Below are positions 1 to 5,435 of a stretch of DNA of 5,486 bases, one piece after another; the first letter of the stretch is position 1; each line of letters begins with the position of its first letter. The translations under genes were made by a program, and so were the position numbers. Under the pieces are notes generated by a model, which was given only the letters and a program-made list of their open reading frames with translations, ran no database searches and was not told the DNA's origin. This DNA comes from an uncultured Prevotella sp. (GTDB taxonomy: Bacteria; Bacteroidota; Bacteroidia; Bacteroidales; Bacteroidaceae): the NCBI GenBank assembly GCA_900554545.1, contig USHW01000073.1, forward strand, positions 1-5,486, written 5' to 3'.

Positions 1-196
1 CCGCCAAGTCGCGCGCTGCCAGAAACTGGTTCTGGATGAGGTTGCCGATAAGGGCGGATTTGGCGCCGCCCATAACGTCCGGCACAACGAACATGCCGAG
101 TGAGGAAATAAACACTAAAATTGTGCCTGCGGCAATGCCGGGCATTGTCAGCGGCAGGGTAACCTTGCGGAAAGCCGTCATCGGCGATGCGCCAAG
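1..196 (-). pseudogene. Internal fragment of a PotB-like spermidine/putrescine ABC transporter permease, cut at both ends here
   Basis: Reading the minus strand from 196 to 2 gives 65 codons without a stop. They include LGASPMTAFRKVTLPLT and MPGI, the second half of the cytoplasmic 'EAA' loop by which ABC permeases dock on their ATPase. A hydrophobic helix follows (roughly 138-72), then VMGGAKSALIGNLIQNQFL, a stretch I recognise from the PotB branch of polyamine permeases. The family is normally about 270-300 aa, so this is only the middle-to-late part. The gene runs off the left edge. Its 5' half is missing: upstream of LGASP the same frame gives no recognisable EAA half-motif and meets a stop (TAG) at 236-238. 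The known role of the family is to form part of the inner-membrane channel for spermidine/putrescine import; the substrate here is inferred from similarity only. Whether the gene is truly broken or joined wrongly in assembly cannot be decided from this window. Confidence 0.72.
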
Positions 197-338
197 GGCG
201 GGGGTTCCTGTGCGCAACAGCCGCCGGCTTGCGCCCTATTTCAGTCCACACGCCGGCCTCCATGCTGTCAAAAAAGCCGTCGGGGACCTTGTAAGGCATG
301 CGCTTCCCCACTTGGTTGAAATCAAACTCCTTTTCCAT
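183..338 (-). pseudogene. N-terminal fragment of the anti-sigma factor (or companion membrane protein) partnered with the ECF sigma factor
   Basis: An ATG at 338 on the minus strand opens a reading frame 13 nt after the sigma factor stop, the usual operon layout for an ECF sigma factor and its anti-sigma partner. The first residues, MEKEFDFNQVGKRMPYKVPD followed by GFFDSME, match the short conserved start (GKRxPYxVPxGFF) seen on many Bacteroidales anti-sigma partners. The frame stays plausible to about residue 52, a basic stretch ending RPWRIA that normally leads into the membrane helix. Beyond about 183 the same frame stays open to the window edge but gives an Arg/His/Pro-rich sequence with no membrane segment, while the frame one base over encodes the permease piece. 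So the helix and C-terminal part are missing. A normal partner would be about 130-200 aa. It would be expected to hold the sigma factor at the membrane; here that function is probably lost, unless the join is an assembly artefact. Confidence 0.62.
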
Positions 339-351
339 ATCTTCAGGTTGT

Positions 352-894
352 TCAGATTGTCGAGTTCATATACTTTATTATCTTCTCCTTGGCCACGTGG
401 TAATTGGCCTTCGCGCTGGCGGCCGTCGAGCCTGTAACAGCCGCAATCTCGTCATATTCAAGCCCGTCGTAATAGCGCAGGTTGAAGGCCAGCTGCTGCT
501 TTGTGGGCAGCGAGAGTATGGCATTCTGCAGTTTCACCGCCTCCAAGTCGCTGTAGTCAACATAGCCGTCGGCCGCCAACCGGCCCGCCCCGGCGTCCGC
601 ATCGTCGAGCGACACCCGTCCGCCGCGCCTGCGGTCTATCGCGCGCAGCGCCTCGTTGGTGGCTATGCGGTATATCCATGCGCCCAGCGAGCACTCGCCC
701 TTGAACCGCCCCAGTGAGCGGAACGCCCGTATGAACGTCTCCTGTGCGGCGTCCTGCGCGTCGTCGTGCGACACCACCAGGCGGCGGATATGCCAGTAAA
801 CCGGCTCCCGGTATCTCGCCATGAGCAGCCGGAAGCCGCTTTCCAGGTTTTCCTTCAAGGCGGAAACTATGTCCGCGTCACTCACTGTTGCCAT
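352..894 (-). CDS. ECF-type RNA polymerase sigma-70 factor (RpoE-like)
   Basis: This 180-aa protein would direct core RNA polymerase to a small set of promoters. Region 2 spans about residues 18-90: the polymerase-binding helix DAQDAAQETFIRAFRSL (46-62), then FKGECSLGAWIYRIATNEAL and AIDRRR, the -10 recognition segment typical of ECF factors. A variable Asp/Ala-rich linker (95-118) follows. Region 4 (about 122-172) starts with LQNAILSLPTKQQLAFNLRY and carries the helix-turn-helix YDEIAAVTGSTAASAKANY. I chose the ATG at 894 (MATVSDADIV) because it gives the usual ECF length with a normal N-terminus. The frame stays open upstream to an ATG at 1092, but that extension overlaps the neighbouring gene and looks non-coding; an ATG at 939 is a second option. 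The anti-sigma start lies 13 nt downstream, so the two are probably co-transcribed. GC is very high (72% in two hand-counted 60-base lines, 541-660). Target genes cannot be read from the sequence. Confidence 0.9.
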   Translation of the reverse strand: MATVSDADIVSALKENLESGFRLLMARYREPVYWHIRRLVVSHDDAQDAAQETFIRAFRSLGRFKGECSLGAWIYRIATNEALRAIDRRRGGRVSLDDADAGAGRLAADGYVDYSDLEAVKLQNAILSLPTKQQLAFNLRYYDGLEYDEIAAVTGSTAASAKANYHVAKEKIIKYMNSTI

Positions 895-965
895 AAACTT
901 GCCGTCTGTTCCGATAAGCCTGCCATAACAGGACTTCATTAAGTAAGACCCGGAAAACGGTCGGA

Positions 966-994
966 AGTAAAAAACGGCACGGCTGTTTTTTACT
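966..994 (-). terminator. Hairpin with A/T tracts, probable terminator of the DUF1016 gene, possibly bidirectional
   Basis: The arms agtaaaaaac (966-975) and gttttttact (985-994) are exact inverted repeats. Between them is ggcacggct, which extends the stem by three pairs (one G-U) when read on the plus strand. The A run before and T run after the GC core give the form of a bidirectional intrinsic terminator. It starts 52 nt past the stop of the DUF1016 gene and lies upstream of the sigma factor, so it should separate the two units. The GC core is short, and on the minus strand it contains one A-C mismatch, so strength is uncertain. Confidence 0.6.
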
Positions 995-1045
995 GGAAGT
1001 TTTGCCTGTTTCTGCCCTGTGGCGGTCTGAAATGGATGAAGAAGG

Positions 1046-2149
1046 TCACTCGCCGGTGCTTCCGTCTTGCAGCGAAGCCTCCAATTCTTCAATGGTCGGC
1101 ATCGTCCCCTCTATCTTTTCAGGATAGAACCGTTCAAGGTCATACTCTGAAATGCCTATTGGCTGACTGCTTGACTCCAAGGCATACTGTGCTTGTATGC
1201 GGTCTTTTTCCTTGCATATCAGCAACCCGATGGTAGGATTGTCCCTGCCCTCTTTCCTCAATATATGGTTGCAGGCCACTACGTAGCCGCCCAACTGTCC
1301 AACGTCGGCAAAGGCGAACCGGCCAATCTTCACCTCTATCACCACATAACACGACAGGTTCAGATTGTAGAAAAGCAAGTCAATGAAGTTTTCCGTGCCG
1401 CCTACTTGCAGGCGATATTCCTTGCCAACGTATGCGAAACCGGTGCCAAGCTCCGTAAGAAACCGTGTTATGTTCCTAAGCAGAGCGTCTTTGAGTATGC
1501 GCTCATTGTATGGCTTTGTTATGCCGGTAAATGCAAAATCGTATGGGTCTTTTGTCAACTCTTGCGCCAAACCGCTGTTGGTTTCAGGCAGTGTCTTATT
1601 GAAATTGGTCAATGCCTTGCCCTGCCGTTCATACATTCCGGTATCAATGAAATTAAGCAGCATGGCCCTGCTCCAACCGTTTTCCACTGTCTGGCGGACA
1701 TAGAAAACCGCCTTGTCAACATTACCCTTGCATTTATCCATCAAAACTTTATGGTGTCCCCACGGCACACAGAATATGTCCGTCCGGATTTGTGCCGCAA
1801 GCTGGGGCAAAATTCCATCCGAAGAGTTTGCCCCAAGCTGGGGCAAAATGTCGAGCTTTGAAGAATATAACAGATAAAATTGCTTGCAGTAGTAGATGTT
1901 GCGCTGCGTAAGTCCTGAGACTCCGGGCATGGCTTCACGCAAATCCACAGACAGGCGGCTCATTACTTTGTCGCCCCATCGCTTCTCGACATGCAGTTCC
2001 ACAATATCCCTTCCAAGTTCCCAATAGAACCCCAGCATCTCCGTATTCACCTTTACCGCCGCCTTTATCTGGCGGTTTCTATATCTCAGGGCAAGGTCTT
2101 TTACCCATTCCCTGTATTCATTGTCCAGTATTCCTATGGATTTGCTCAT
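1046..2149 (-). CDS. DUF1016 / YhcG-family protein with C-terminal PDDEXK nuclease domain
   Basis: A complete 367-aa protein, the usual length for the family. Residues ~10-165 are the helical DUF1016 N-terminal domain (FYWELGRDIVE, GLTQRNIYYCKQFY, VPWGHHKVLMDKC, NGWSRAMLLNFI). Residues ~195-345 form a PDDEXK-type fold: GKEYRL, then FIDLLFYN with the likely metal-binding Asp257, then VVIEVKIGRF with Glu272 and Lys274 and a following Gln285, so the nuclease site looks intact. Family members are predicted DNA nucleases often found among restriction or mobile genes; the exact role is not established for this one. The gene stands alone: no restriction-modification or toxin partner is visible. Its GC is about 47% (hand count of 1441-1680), far below the sigma factor and GH95 genes, which suggests an accessory, perhaps transferred, gene. 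Residues 101-124 hold a 12-residue duplication (ILPQL repeated). The start at 2149 fits the N-terminus of the family. Confidence 0.88.
   Translation of the reverse strand: MSKSIGILDNEYREWVKDLALRYRNRQIKAAVKVNTEMLGFYWELGRDIVELHVEKRWGDKVMSRLSVDLREAMPGVSGLTQRNIYYCKQFYLLYSSKLDILPQLGANSSDGILPQLAAQIRTDIFCVPWGHHKVLMDKCKGNVDKAVFYVRQTVENGWSRAMLLNFIDTGMYERQGKALTNFNKTLPETNSGLAQELTKDPYDFAFTGITKPYNERILKDALLRNITRFLTELGTGFAYVGKEYRLQVGGTENFIDLLFYNLNLSCYVVIEVKIGRFAFADVGQLGGYVVACNHILRKEGRDNPTIGLLICKEKDRIQAQYALESSSQPIGISEYDLERFYPEKIEGTMPTIEELEASLQDGSTGE
1798..1849 (-). repeat. In-frame 36-nt-spaced direct repeat with a palindrome, inside the DUF1016 gene
   Basis: The 16-mer caagctggggcaaaat occurs at 1798-1813 and again at 1834-1849, exactly 36 nt (12 codons) apart, so the protein has ILPQL twice (residues 101-105 and 113-117). 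The second copy sits in an inverted repeat: tttgcccc (1827-1834), a five-base loop aagct, then ggggcaaa (1840-1847). The first copy keeps only a decayed left arm. The repeat lies in the linker just before the VPWGHHK segment of the N-terminal domain. Confidence 0.85.
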
Positions 2150-2222
2150 GAGTTTAGCTTCTTATCATTCATACTTACAACAGCCGCCTGTAGCTCGCAA
2201 GGCAAACAAGCTGCAAGTTCAG

Positions 2223-2237
2223 GTTCACAAGTTGAAC
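2223..2237. promoter_or_regulatory. Small palindrome at the predicted transcript start of the DUF1016 gene
   Basis: The arms gttca (2223-2227) and tgaac (2233-2237) surround caagt. The site lies 3 bases downstream of the proposed -7 element (2241-2248), so it would overlap the start of transcription and could be an operator or a hairpin in the leader. Five-base arms are short enough to occur by chance, so support is weak. Confidence 0.2.
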
Positions 2238-2240
2238 ATA

Positions 2241-2272
2241 CAAAGATAGTGAAAGACGGATGCAAAGCCAAA
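2241..2272 (-). promoter_or_regulatory. Candidate Bacteroidetes-type promoter for the DUF1016 gene
   Basis: Read on the minus strand, 2248-2241 is TATCTTTG, an exact fit to the Bacteroidetes -7 consensus TAnnTTTG. A TTTG at 2272-2269 lies 20 nt upstream of it, close to the usual -33 spacing. Transcription would start near 2235 and give a leader of roughly 85 nt before the ATG at 2149. The placement argues against the 67-codon open frame at 2146-2349 being a gene. Confidence 0.6.
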
Positions 2273-2422
2273 CGAAAAGTGAAGTTTTTTGATTGGATTT
2301 TGCCGAACCGCATTCTCTCTTCGTGAAATAAGAATAACAATCTGTTCATAATTCATCCCCGTAAGACAAGAAATATTCCAATGGGATTTTGTCCGTATCA
2401 ATCCATCCGCACTTCAACGCCC

Positions 2423-2467
2423 ATGCAAAACGCCGCCTTTTGCACTGTGAAAGGTGGCGTTTTGCAT
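2423..2467. repeat. Near-perfect 18-bp inverted repeat, likely an interspersed palindromic element
   Basis: The left arm 2423-2440 (atgcaaaacgccgccttt) pairs with the right arm 2450-2467 (aaaggtggcgttttgcat) around the nine-base loop tgcactgtg. The only imperfection is one G-T pair, tolerated as G-U in RNA read on the plus strand. There is no T run directly after it, so it is not a standard intrinsic terminator, and it lies upstream of both flanking genes. I associate GCAAAACGCCGCC-type palindromes with repeated intergenic elements in Prevotella-like genomes, but that is recollection, not a search. Confidence 0.8.
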
Positions 2468-2525
2468 TGTAAAAGGGCACATATTGCAGGGCGGAAGGCG
2501 GCATATTGGAAATGTAACTTTATGC
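2438..2525. repeat. Degenerate tandem array with an exact 22-nt period
   Basis: The core TTGCA (or TTGGA) recurs at 2440, 2462, 2484 and 2506, exactly 22 nt apart. Units 1 and 2 share TTTTGCAnTGTnAAAGG with only two differences in 17 positions. Unit 3 keeps TTGCA, GGAAGG and GGC. Unit 4 (from 2504) keeps mainly ATTGGA and TGTAA and is weak. The first unit overlaps the inverted repeat at 2423-2467. The array is therefore probably three recognisable units and one doubtful one. The function is unknown. Confidence 0.6.
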
Positions 2526-2545
2526 GCTTAAAATGCCGCGTTTTG

Positions 2546-2575
2546 TGATTTTATCCGGAAATTAAGCGGAAATCA
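2546..2575. promoter_or_regulatory. Weak imperfect palindrome upstream of the GH95 promoter
   Basis: Arms tgattt (2546-2551) and aaatca (2570-2575), with inner ccg and cgg triplets set asymmetrically, lie about 25 nt before the proposed -7 element of the GH95 gene. That is a sensible place for an activator or repressor site, but the arms are short and the symmetry imperfect. I would treat it only as a candidate. Confidence 0.2.
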
Positions 2576-2599
2576 TCACTGTTTTTTGCCGGTTTGCAT

Positions 2600-2607
2600 T
2601 AATTTTG
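2600..2607 (+). promoter_or_regulatory. Candidate -7 promoter element for the GH95 gene
   Basis: TAATTTTG matches the Bacteroidetes -7 consensus TAnnTTTG. No TTTG lies at the expected distance upstream (about 2576-2580), so the -33 element is poor, which might mean the promoter needs an activator or an alternative sigma factor. The leader to the ATG at 2696 would be about 80 nt. Confidence 0.5.
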
Positions 2608-2695
2608 CAGTGTGATTGTACGGACAGTGCCGGCAATGCACACATGAAAACGCATTTTTCCGAGAAACAACAACCTAAAAAACATTTACCTGAAG

Positions 2696-5131
2696 ATGAG
2701 AAACAGACTTTTGCCAATTCTTTTCCTCATGGCTGCGGTGTGCTGCCATGCGGAGGATTTGAAGCTGTGGTACGGCCGGCCGGCTGTCGAGTGGACCGAG
2801 GCTCTGCCGGTAGGCAACTCGCGGATGAGCGCGATGGTTTACGGCGGAACGGCCAGCGAGACAATTCAGTTTAACGAGGAAACCTTCTGGAGCGGCGGCC
2901 CTTACAACAACGACAGCCCCGAGGCGCTGGCCTCGCTGCCCGAAGTGCGCCGCCTTATTTTCGCCGGACGCGAGAAGGAGGCCGAGCAGCTGATGTCAAA
3001 AACGTTTATGACCGGGAAGTATGGCATGGTGTTCCTGCCTGCCGGAAACCTGCGCCTTGACTTCGGACACGGCGAAGTGGCCGACTACCGGCGCGAGTTG
3101 GACCTCAACACGGCGACGGCAACGACGACATACACCGTCGGCGGCACGCGCTTTACGCGCACGGTGTTCGCCTCGATGGCCGACAAAGCCATCGTCATAA
3201 GCATCAAGTCCGACAAGCCCGGGGCGCTGTCGTTCGCCGCGTCGATGGACAGCCAGCTCGAACATAAGGCCAAGGCCGGAGGCAAGGAGCTGTCGATGCG
3301 CGCCGAAGGCTACGGCCACGAGGGCGTTGAGGCCGCCCTGCACGCCGACTGCATAGCGCGCGTGGTGACCGACGGAAAGGCGAAGAGCGCCGACGGAAAG
3401 CTGAACATAAGCGGCGCAACCGAGGCTACAATCTACCTCGCGGCGGCCACCAACTACGTGAACTACCACGACACATCGGCCAACTCGCTGAAACGCGTCC
3501 GCCGGATGCTCGCCGACGCCATGAAATACGGCTACGCGGAAGCCCTTGAACGCCACAAGGCCAAGTATCAGGAGCAGTTCGGCCGCGTAAGCCTCAGCCT
3601 GCCGCAGACCGACAATTCGCAGAAAGAGACATGGCAGCGCGTGCGCGACTTCAACGAGGGCAACGACCCCTCGCTGGCCGCACTCATGTTCCAGTATGGC
3701 CGTTACCTGCTCATCTCAGGCTCGCAACCCGGCTCGCAACCCACCACGCTGCAAGGAAAATGGAACGACAAGCGCGACGCTCCCTGGGACAGCAAGTACA
3801 CGATAAACATCAACACCGAAATGAACTACTGGCCGGCGGAGGTTACCAACCTTACGGAAACCCACTATCCGCTGTTCAGCATGCTTGAAGACCTTGCCGT
3901 GACGGGCGCGAAAACCGCTAGGACTTACTACAACGCCGAGGGCTGGACTGCCCACCACAACACCGACTTGTGGCGTATCGCAGGCCCGGTGGACGCCGCC
4001 AACTACGTATGGCCCAACGGCGGCGCATGGCTTGCACAGCACCTGTGGCAGCACTACCTGTTTACCGGCGACCGGGAGTTCCTCCGCCGCTACTATCCGG
4101 TGCTAAAGGGCACGGCCGACTTCTTCCTGACGTTCCTCACAGAGCACCCGAAGTACGGCTGGATGGTAAGCTGTCCGTCGATGTCGCCCGAACAGGGGCC
4201 TGAAGGAACGGGCACAATGGTGACCGCAGGCTGCACCATGGACAACCAGATAGCTTTCGACGCGCTCAACAGCACGCTGCTGGCCGCACGGACGCTCGGC
4301 GTTGACGAGGCTTACCAGGCACGCCTGCGCAGCATGCTCGACAGGCTGCCGCCCATGCAGGTGGGCCGCTACAACCAGCTGCAGGAGTGGCTTCAGGACG
4401 TTGACAACCCACGCAACCATCACCGCCACATATCCCACCTGTACGGACTTTACCCCAGCAACCAGATTTCTCCGTACCAGAACCCGACGCTGTTCCAGGC
4501 CGCAAAGAACACGCTGCTGCAACGCGGAGACGAGGCTACGGGCTGGAGCATCGGCTGGAAGGTGAACTTCTGGGCGCGCATGCTTGACGGCGACCATGCT
4601 TATAAGATAATATGCAACATGCTGAAGCTGCTGCCCAGCGACAAGCAGCAGAAGGAGAACCCCGACGGCAGGACGTATCCCAACCTGTTCGACGCGCACC
4701 CGCCGTTCCAGATTGACGGCAACTTCGGCTACACCGCGGGCGTGGCGGAGATGCTGTTGCAGAGCCACGACGGAGCCGTTCACCTGCTTCCGGCGCTGCC
4801 CTCGGCATGGCGTGACGGCGAAGTGAAGGGCCTCGTGGCGCGTGGAGGCTTCGTGGTGGACATGAAGTGGACCGGCGGACAGGTTGAAGAGGCCGCCGTA
4901 ACGTCGCGCATCGGCGGCGTGCTGCGCGTCCGCTCGTATGTTCCGCTGAAAGGCGAGGGCCTGCGCAAGGCTGAGGGAGCATGTCCCAACGCGCTCTACG
5001 CACCAGTGGAAATCAAGCAGCCGCTCGTGTCGCAGGAGCTGAAAAGCCCCGAATGGCCCATTCTGAAAACCGTATACGAGTATGACATCGACACCCAGCC
5101 GGGCAAGACGTACCGGCTGACGAGGATGTAA
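2696..5131 (+). CDS. Secreted GH95-family glycoside hydrolase, probable alpha-1,2-L-fucosidase
   Basis: A complete 811-aa enzyme that should remove terminal alpha-L-fucose from host or plant glycans by inverting hydrolysis. Residues 1-19 are a signal peptide (basic MRNR, hydrophobic core, likely cleavage after CHA), so it acts in the periplasm or outside. Residues ~23-265 are the N-terminal beta-sandwich (LWYGRPAVEWTEALPVGNSR, FNEETFWSGGPY). The rest is an (alpha/alpha)6 barrel with a C-terminal beta domain. Motifs matching the GH95 catalytic set are intact: Asn371 and Asn373 in TININTEMNYWPAEVTNL, Glu499 in SPEQGP, and Asp674 in FQIDGNFG. HRHISHLYGLYP (577-588) is another family signature. 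GH95 also contains alpha-L-galactosidases, so the sugar is not certain. The ATG at 2696 gives the signal peptide directly and follows a purine-rich CTGAAG. GC is about 64% (hand count of three lines). No SusC/SusD genes or other glycosidases are in view. A terminator lies at 5247-5287. Confidence 0.95.
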   Translation: MRNRLLPILFLMAAVCCHAEDLKLWYGRPAVEWTEALPVGNSRMSAMVYGGTASETIQFNEETFWSGGPYNNDSPEALASLPEVRRLIFAGREKEAEQLMSKTFMTGKYGMVFLPAGNLRLDFGHGEVADYRRELDLNTATATTTYTVGGTRFTRTVFASMADKAIVISIKSDKPGALSFAASMDSQLEHKAKAGGKELSMRAEGYGHEGVEAALHADCIARVVTDGKAKSADGKLNISGATEATIYLAAATNYVNYHDTSANSLKRVRRMLADAMKYGYAEALERHKAKYQEQFGRVSLSLPQTDNSQKETWQRVRDFNEGNDPSLAALMFQYGRYLLISGSQPGSQPTTLQGKWNDKRDAPWDSKYTININTEMNYWPAEVTNLTETHYPLFSMLEDLAVTGAKTARTYYNAEGWTAHHNTDLWRIAGPVDAANYVWPNGGAWLAQHLWQHYLFTGDREFLRRYYPVLKGTADFFLTFLTEHPKYGWMVSCPSMSPEQGPEGTGTMVTAGCTMDNQIAFDALNSTLLAARTLGVDEAYQARLRSMLDRLPPMQVGRYNQLQEWLQDVDNPRNHHRHISHLYGLYPSNQISPYQNPTLFQAAKNTLLQRGDEATGWSIGWKVNFWARMLDGDHAYKIICNMLKLLPSDKQQKENPDGRTYPNLFDAHPPFQIDGNFGYTAGVAEMLLQSHDGAVHLLPALPSAWRDGEVKGLVARGGFVVDMKWTGGQVEEAAVTSRIGGVLRVRSYVPLKGEGLRKAEGACPNALYAPVEIKQPLVSQELKSPEWPILKTVYEYDIDTQPGKTYRLTRM

Positions 5132-5164
5132 GGGACAAGACCCACACCCTGTTCACTAACGACC

Positions 5165-5275
5165 CACCCCAGCCCTCCCGAAGGGAGGGAGCTTGAAATG
5201 ACAACGGTCAAAAGCCTATCTGTCATAATATAGAATAAGGTAATCAAGCCCCCTTCCTTCGTGATGGTTAGGGTG
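5165..5275. repeat. Inverted pair of 30-nt repeats downstream of the GH95 gene
   Basis: 5165-5194 and the reverse complement of 5246-5275 align without gaps over 30 nt with six mismatches, both ending in AGGGnGCTT. A 51-nt spacer separates them. The left copy also contains its own hairpin, ccctccc (5173-5179), loop gaa, gggaggg (5183-5189). C-rich elements of this form are common between genes in Bacteroidetes as I recall them. The right copy contributes one arm to the terminator that follows. Confidence 0.7.
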
Positions 5276-5287
5276 GGGCTGTTTTTT
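5247..5287 (+). terminator. Probable rho-independent terminator of the GH95 gene
   Basis: agcccc (5247-5252) pairs with ggggct (5275-5280), followed by G and a run of six T (5282-5287). The 22-nt loop can fold weakly within itself. The whole lies about 115 nt after the GH95 stop, with no other gene between. Confidence 0.65.
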
Positions 5288-5289
5288 AA

Positions 5290-5378
5290 TTGAGAGTTGA
5301 GAATTTAGAATGGAGAATTATGATTTGCTTTGTTGGTAGACAACCTTTAAGGTAATCATAATTCTCCACTCTAAATTC
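5290..5378. repeat. Heptamer repeats forming a long hairpin with 25-bp arms
   Basis: From 5290 there are five consecutive 7-mers: ttgagag, ttgagaa, tttagaa, tggagaa and ttatgat. The last part of this run is the left arm of an inverted repeat. 5301-5325 pairs with 5354-5378 over 25 positions with a single mismatch (position 5310 against 5369). The 28-nt loop contains a smaller hairpin (gttg, gtaga, caac). The form resembles a small non-coding interspersed element. No open frame is present, and no target-site duplication is obvious. Confidence 0.8.
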
Positions 5379-5382
5379 GGTT

Positions 5383-5409
5383 CATCCGCAAATCTGTTGG
5401 ATGGTTTTT
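5383..5409. terminator. Weak hairpin followed by a T run
   Basis: catcc (5383-5387) and ggatg (5399-5403) pair around an 11-nt loop and are followed by G and five T (5405-5409) on the plus strand. It could be a second terminator after the GH95 gene, or sit at the end of a convergent minus-strand gene, but the stem is short. Confidence 0.25.
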
Positions 5410-5435
5410 ATTCTATTTTCAGTAAATAATTGTTT

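Larger units (their letters stand above)
2350..2695. other. Divergent intergenic region, no gene seen
   Basis: This stretch between the divergently transcribed DUF1016 and GH95 genes holds no convincing coding frame. It is AT-richer than the flanking GH95 gene and contains, in order, an 18-bp-arm inverted repeat, a degenerate 22-nt periodic repeat, a weak imperfect palindrome (2546-2575) and a candidate promoter for GH95. These are listed separately. Confidence 0.7.

Noticed and set aside
36..717. Overlapping plus-strand open frames (36-437, 298-717, 501-704) opposite the sigma and anti-sigma genes
   Set aside because: They are antisense to the confidently identified minus-strand genes, are rich in Arg/Pro/Ser, and show no family motif. 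High GC keeps these frames open.
895..1092. N-terminal extension of the sigma factor frame up to an ATG at 1092
   Set aside because: It would overlap the end of the DUF1016 gene and read through the terminator hairpin, and the extension has no sigma-like sequence. The ATG at 894 gives the normal length.
1991..2326. Plus-strand open frame across the start of the DUF1016 gene and its upstream region
   Set aside because: It is antisense to the DUF1016 N-terminal domain, crosses the promoter, and encodes no recognisable motif.
2146..2349. 67-codon minus-strand frame ending in an ATGA overlap with the DUF1016 gene
   Set aside because: The overlap looks like translational coupling, but the candidate promoter (2241-2272) lies inside the frame and the peptide has no recognisable features.
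2423..2525. CRISPR array reading of the 22-nt periodic repeats
   Set aside because: Units are directly adjacent, degenerate and have no unique spacers, and no cas genes are present.
2605..2874. Plus-strand frame overlapping the GH95 start in another frame
   Set aside because: Its second half is a frame-shifted reading of the GH95 signal peptide and N-terminus; nothing supports a separate gene.
2996..5003. Long minus-strand frames inside the GH95 gene (for example 2996-3556, 4103-4783, 4536-5003)
   Set aside because: These are antisense shadows of a GC-rich gene, rich in Arg, Val and Ala, with no conserved motifs.
5290..5378. A full insertion sequence at the repeat-rich right end
   Set aside because: There is no transposase frame between or near the inverted arms; at most it is a small non-autonomous element.
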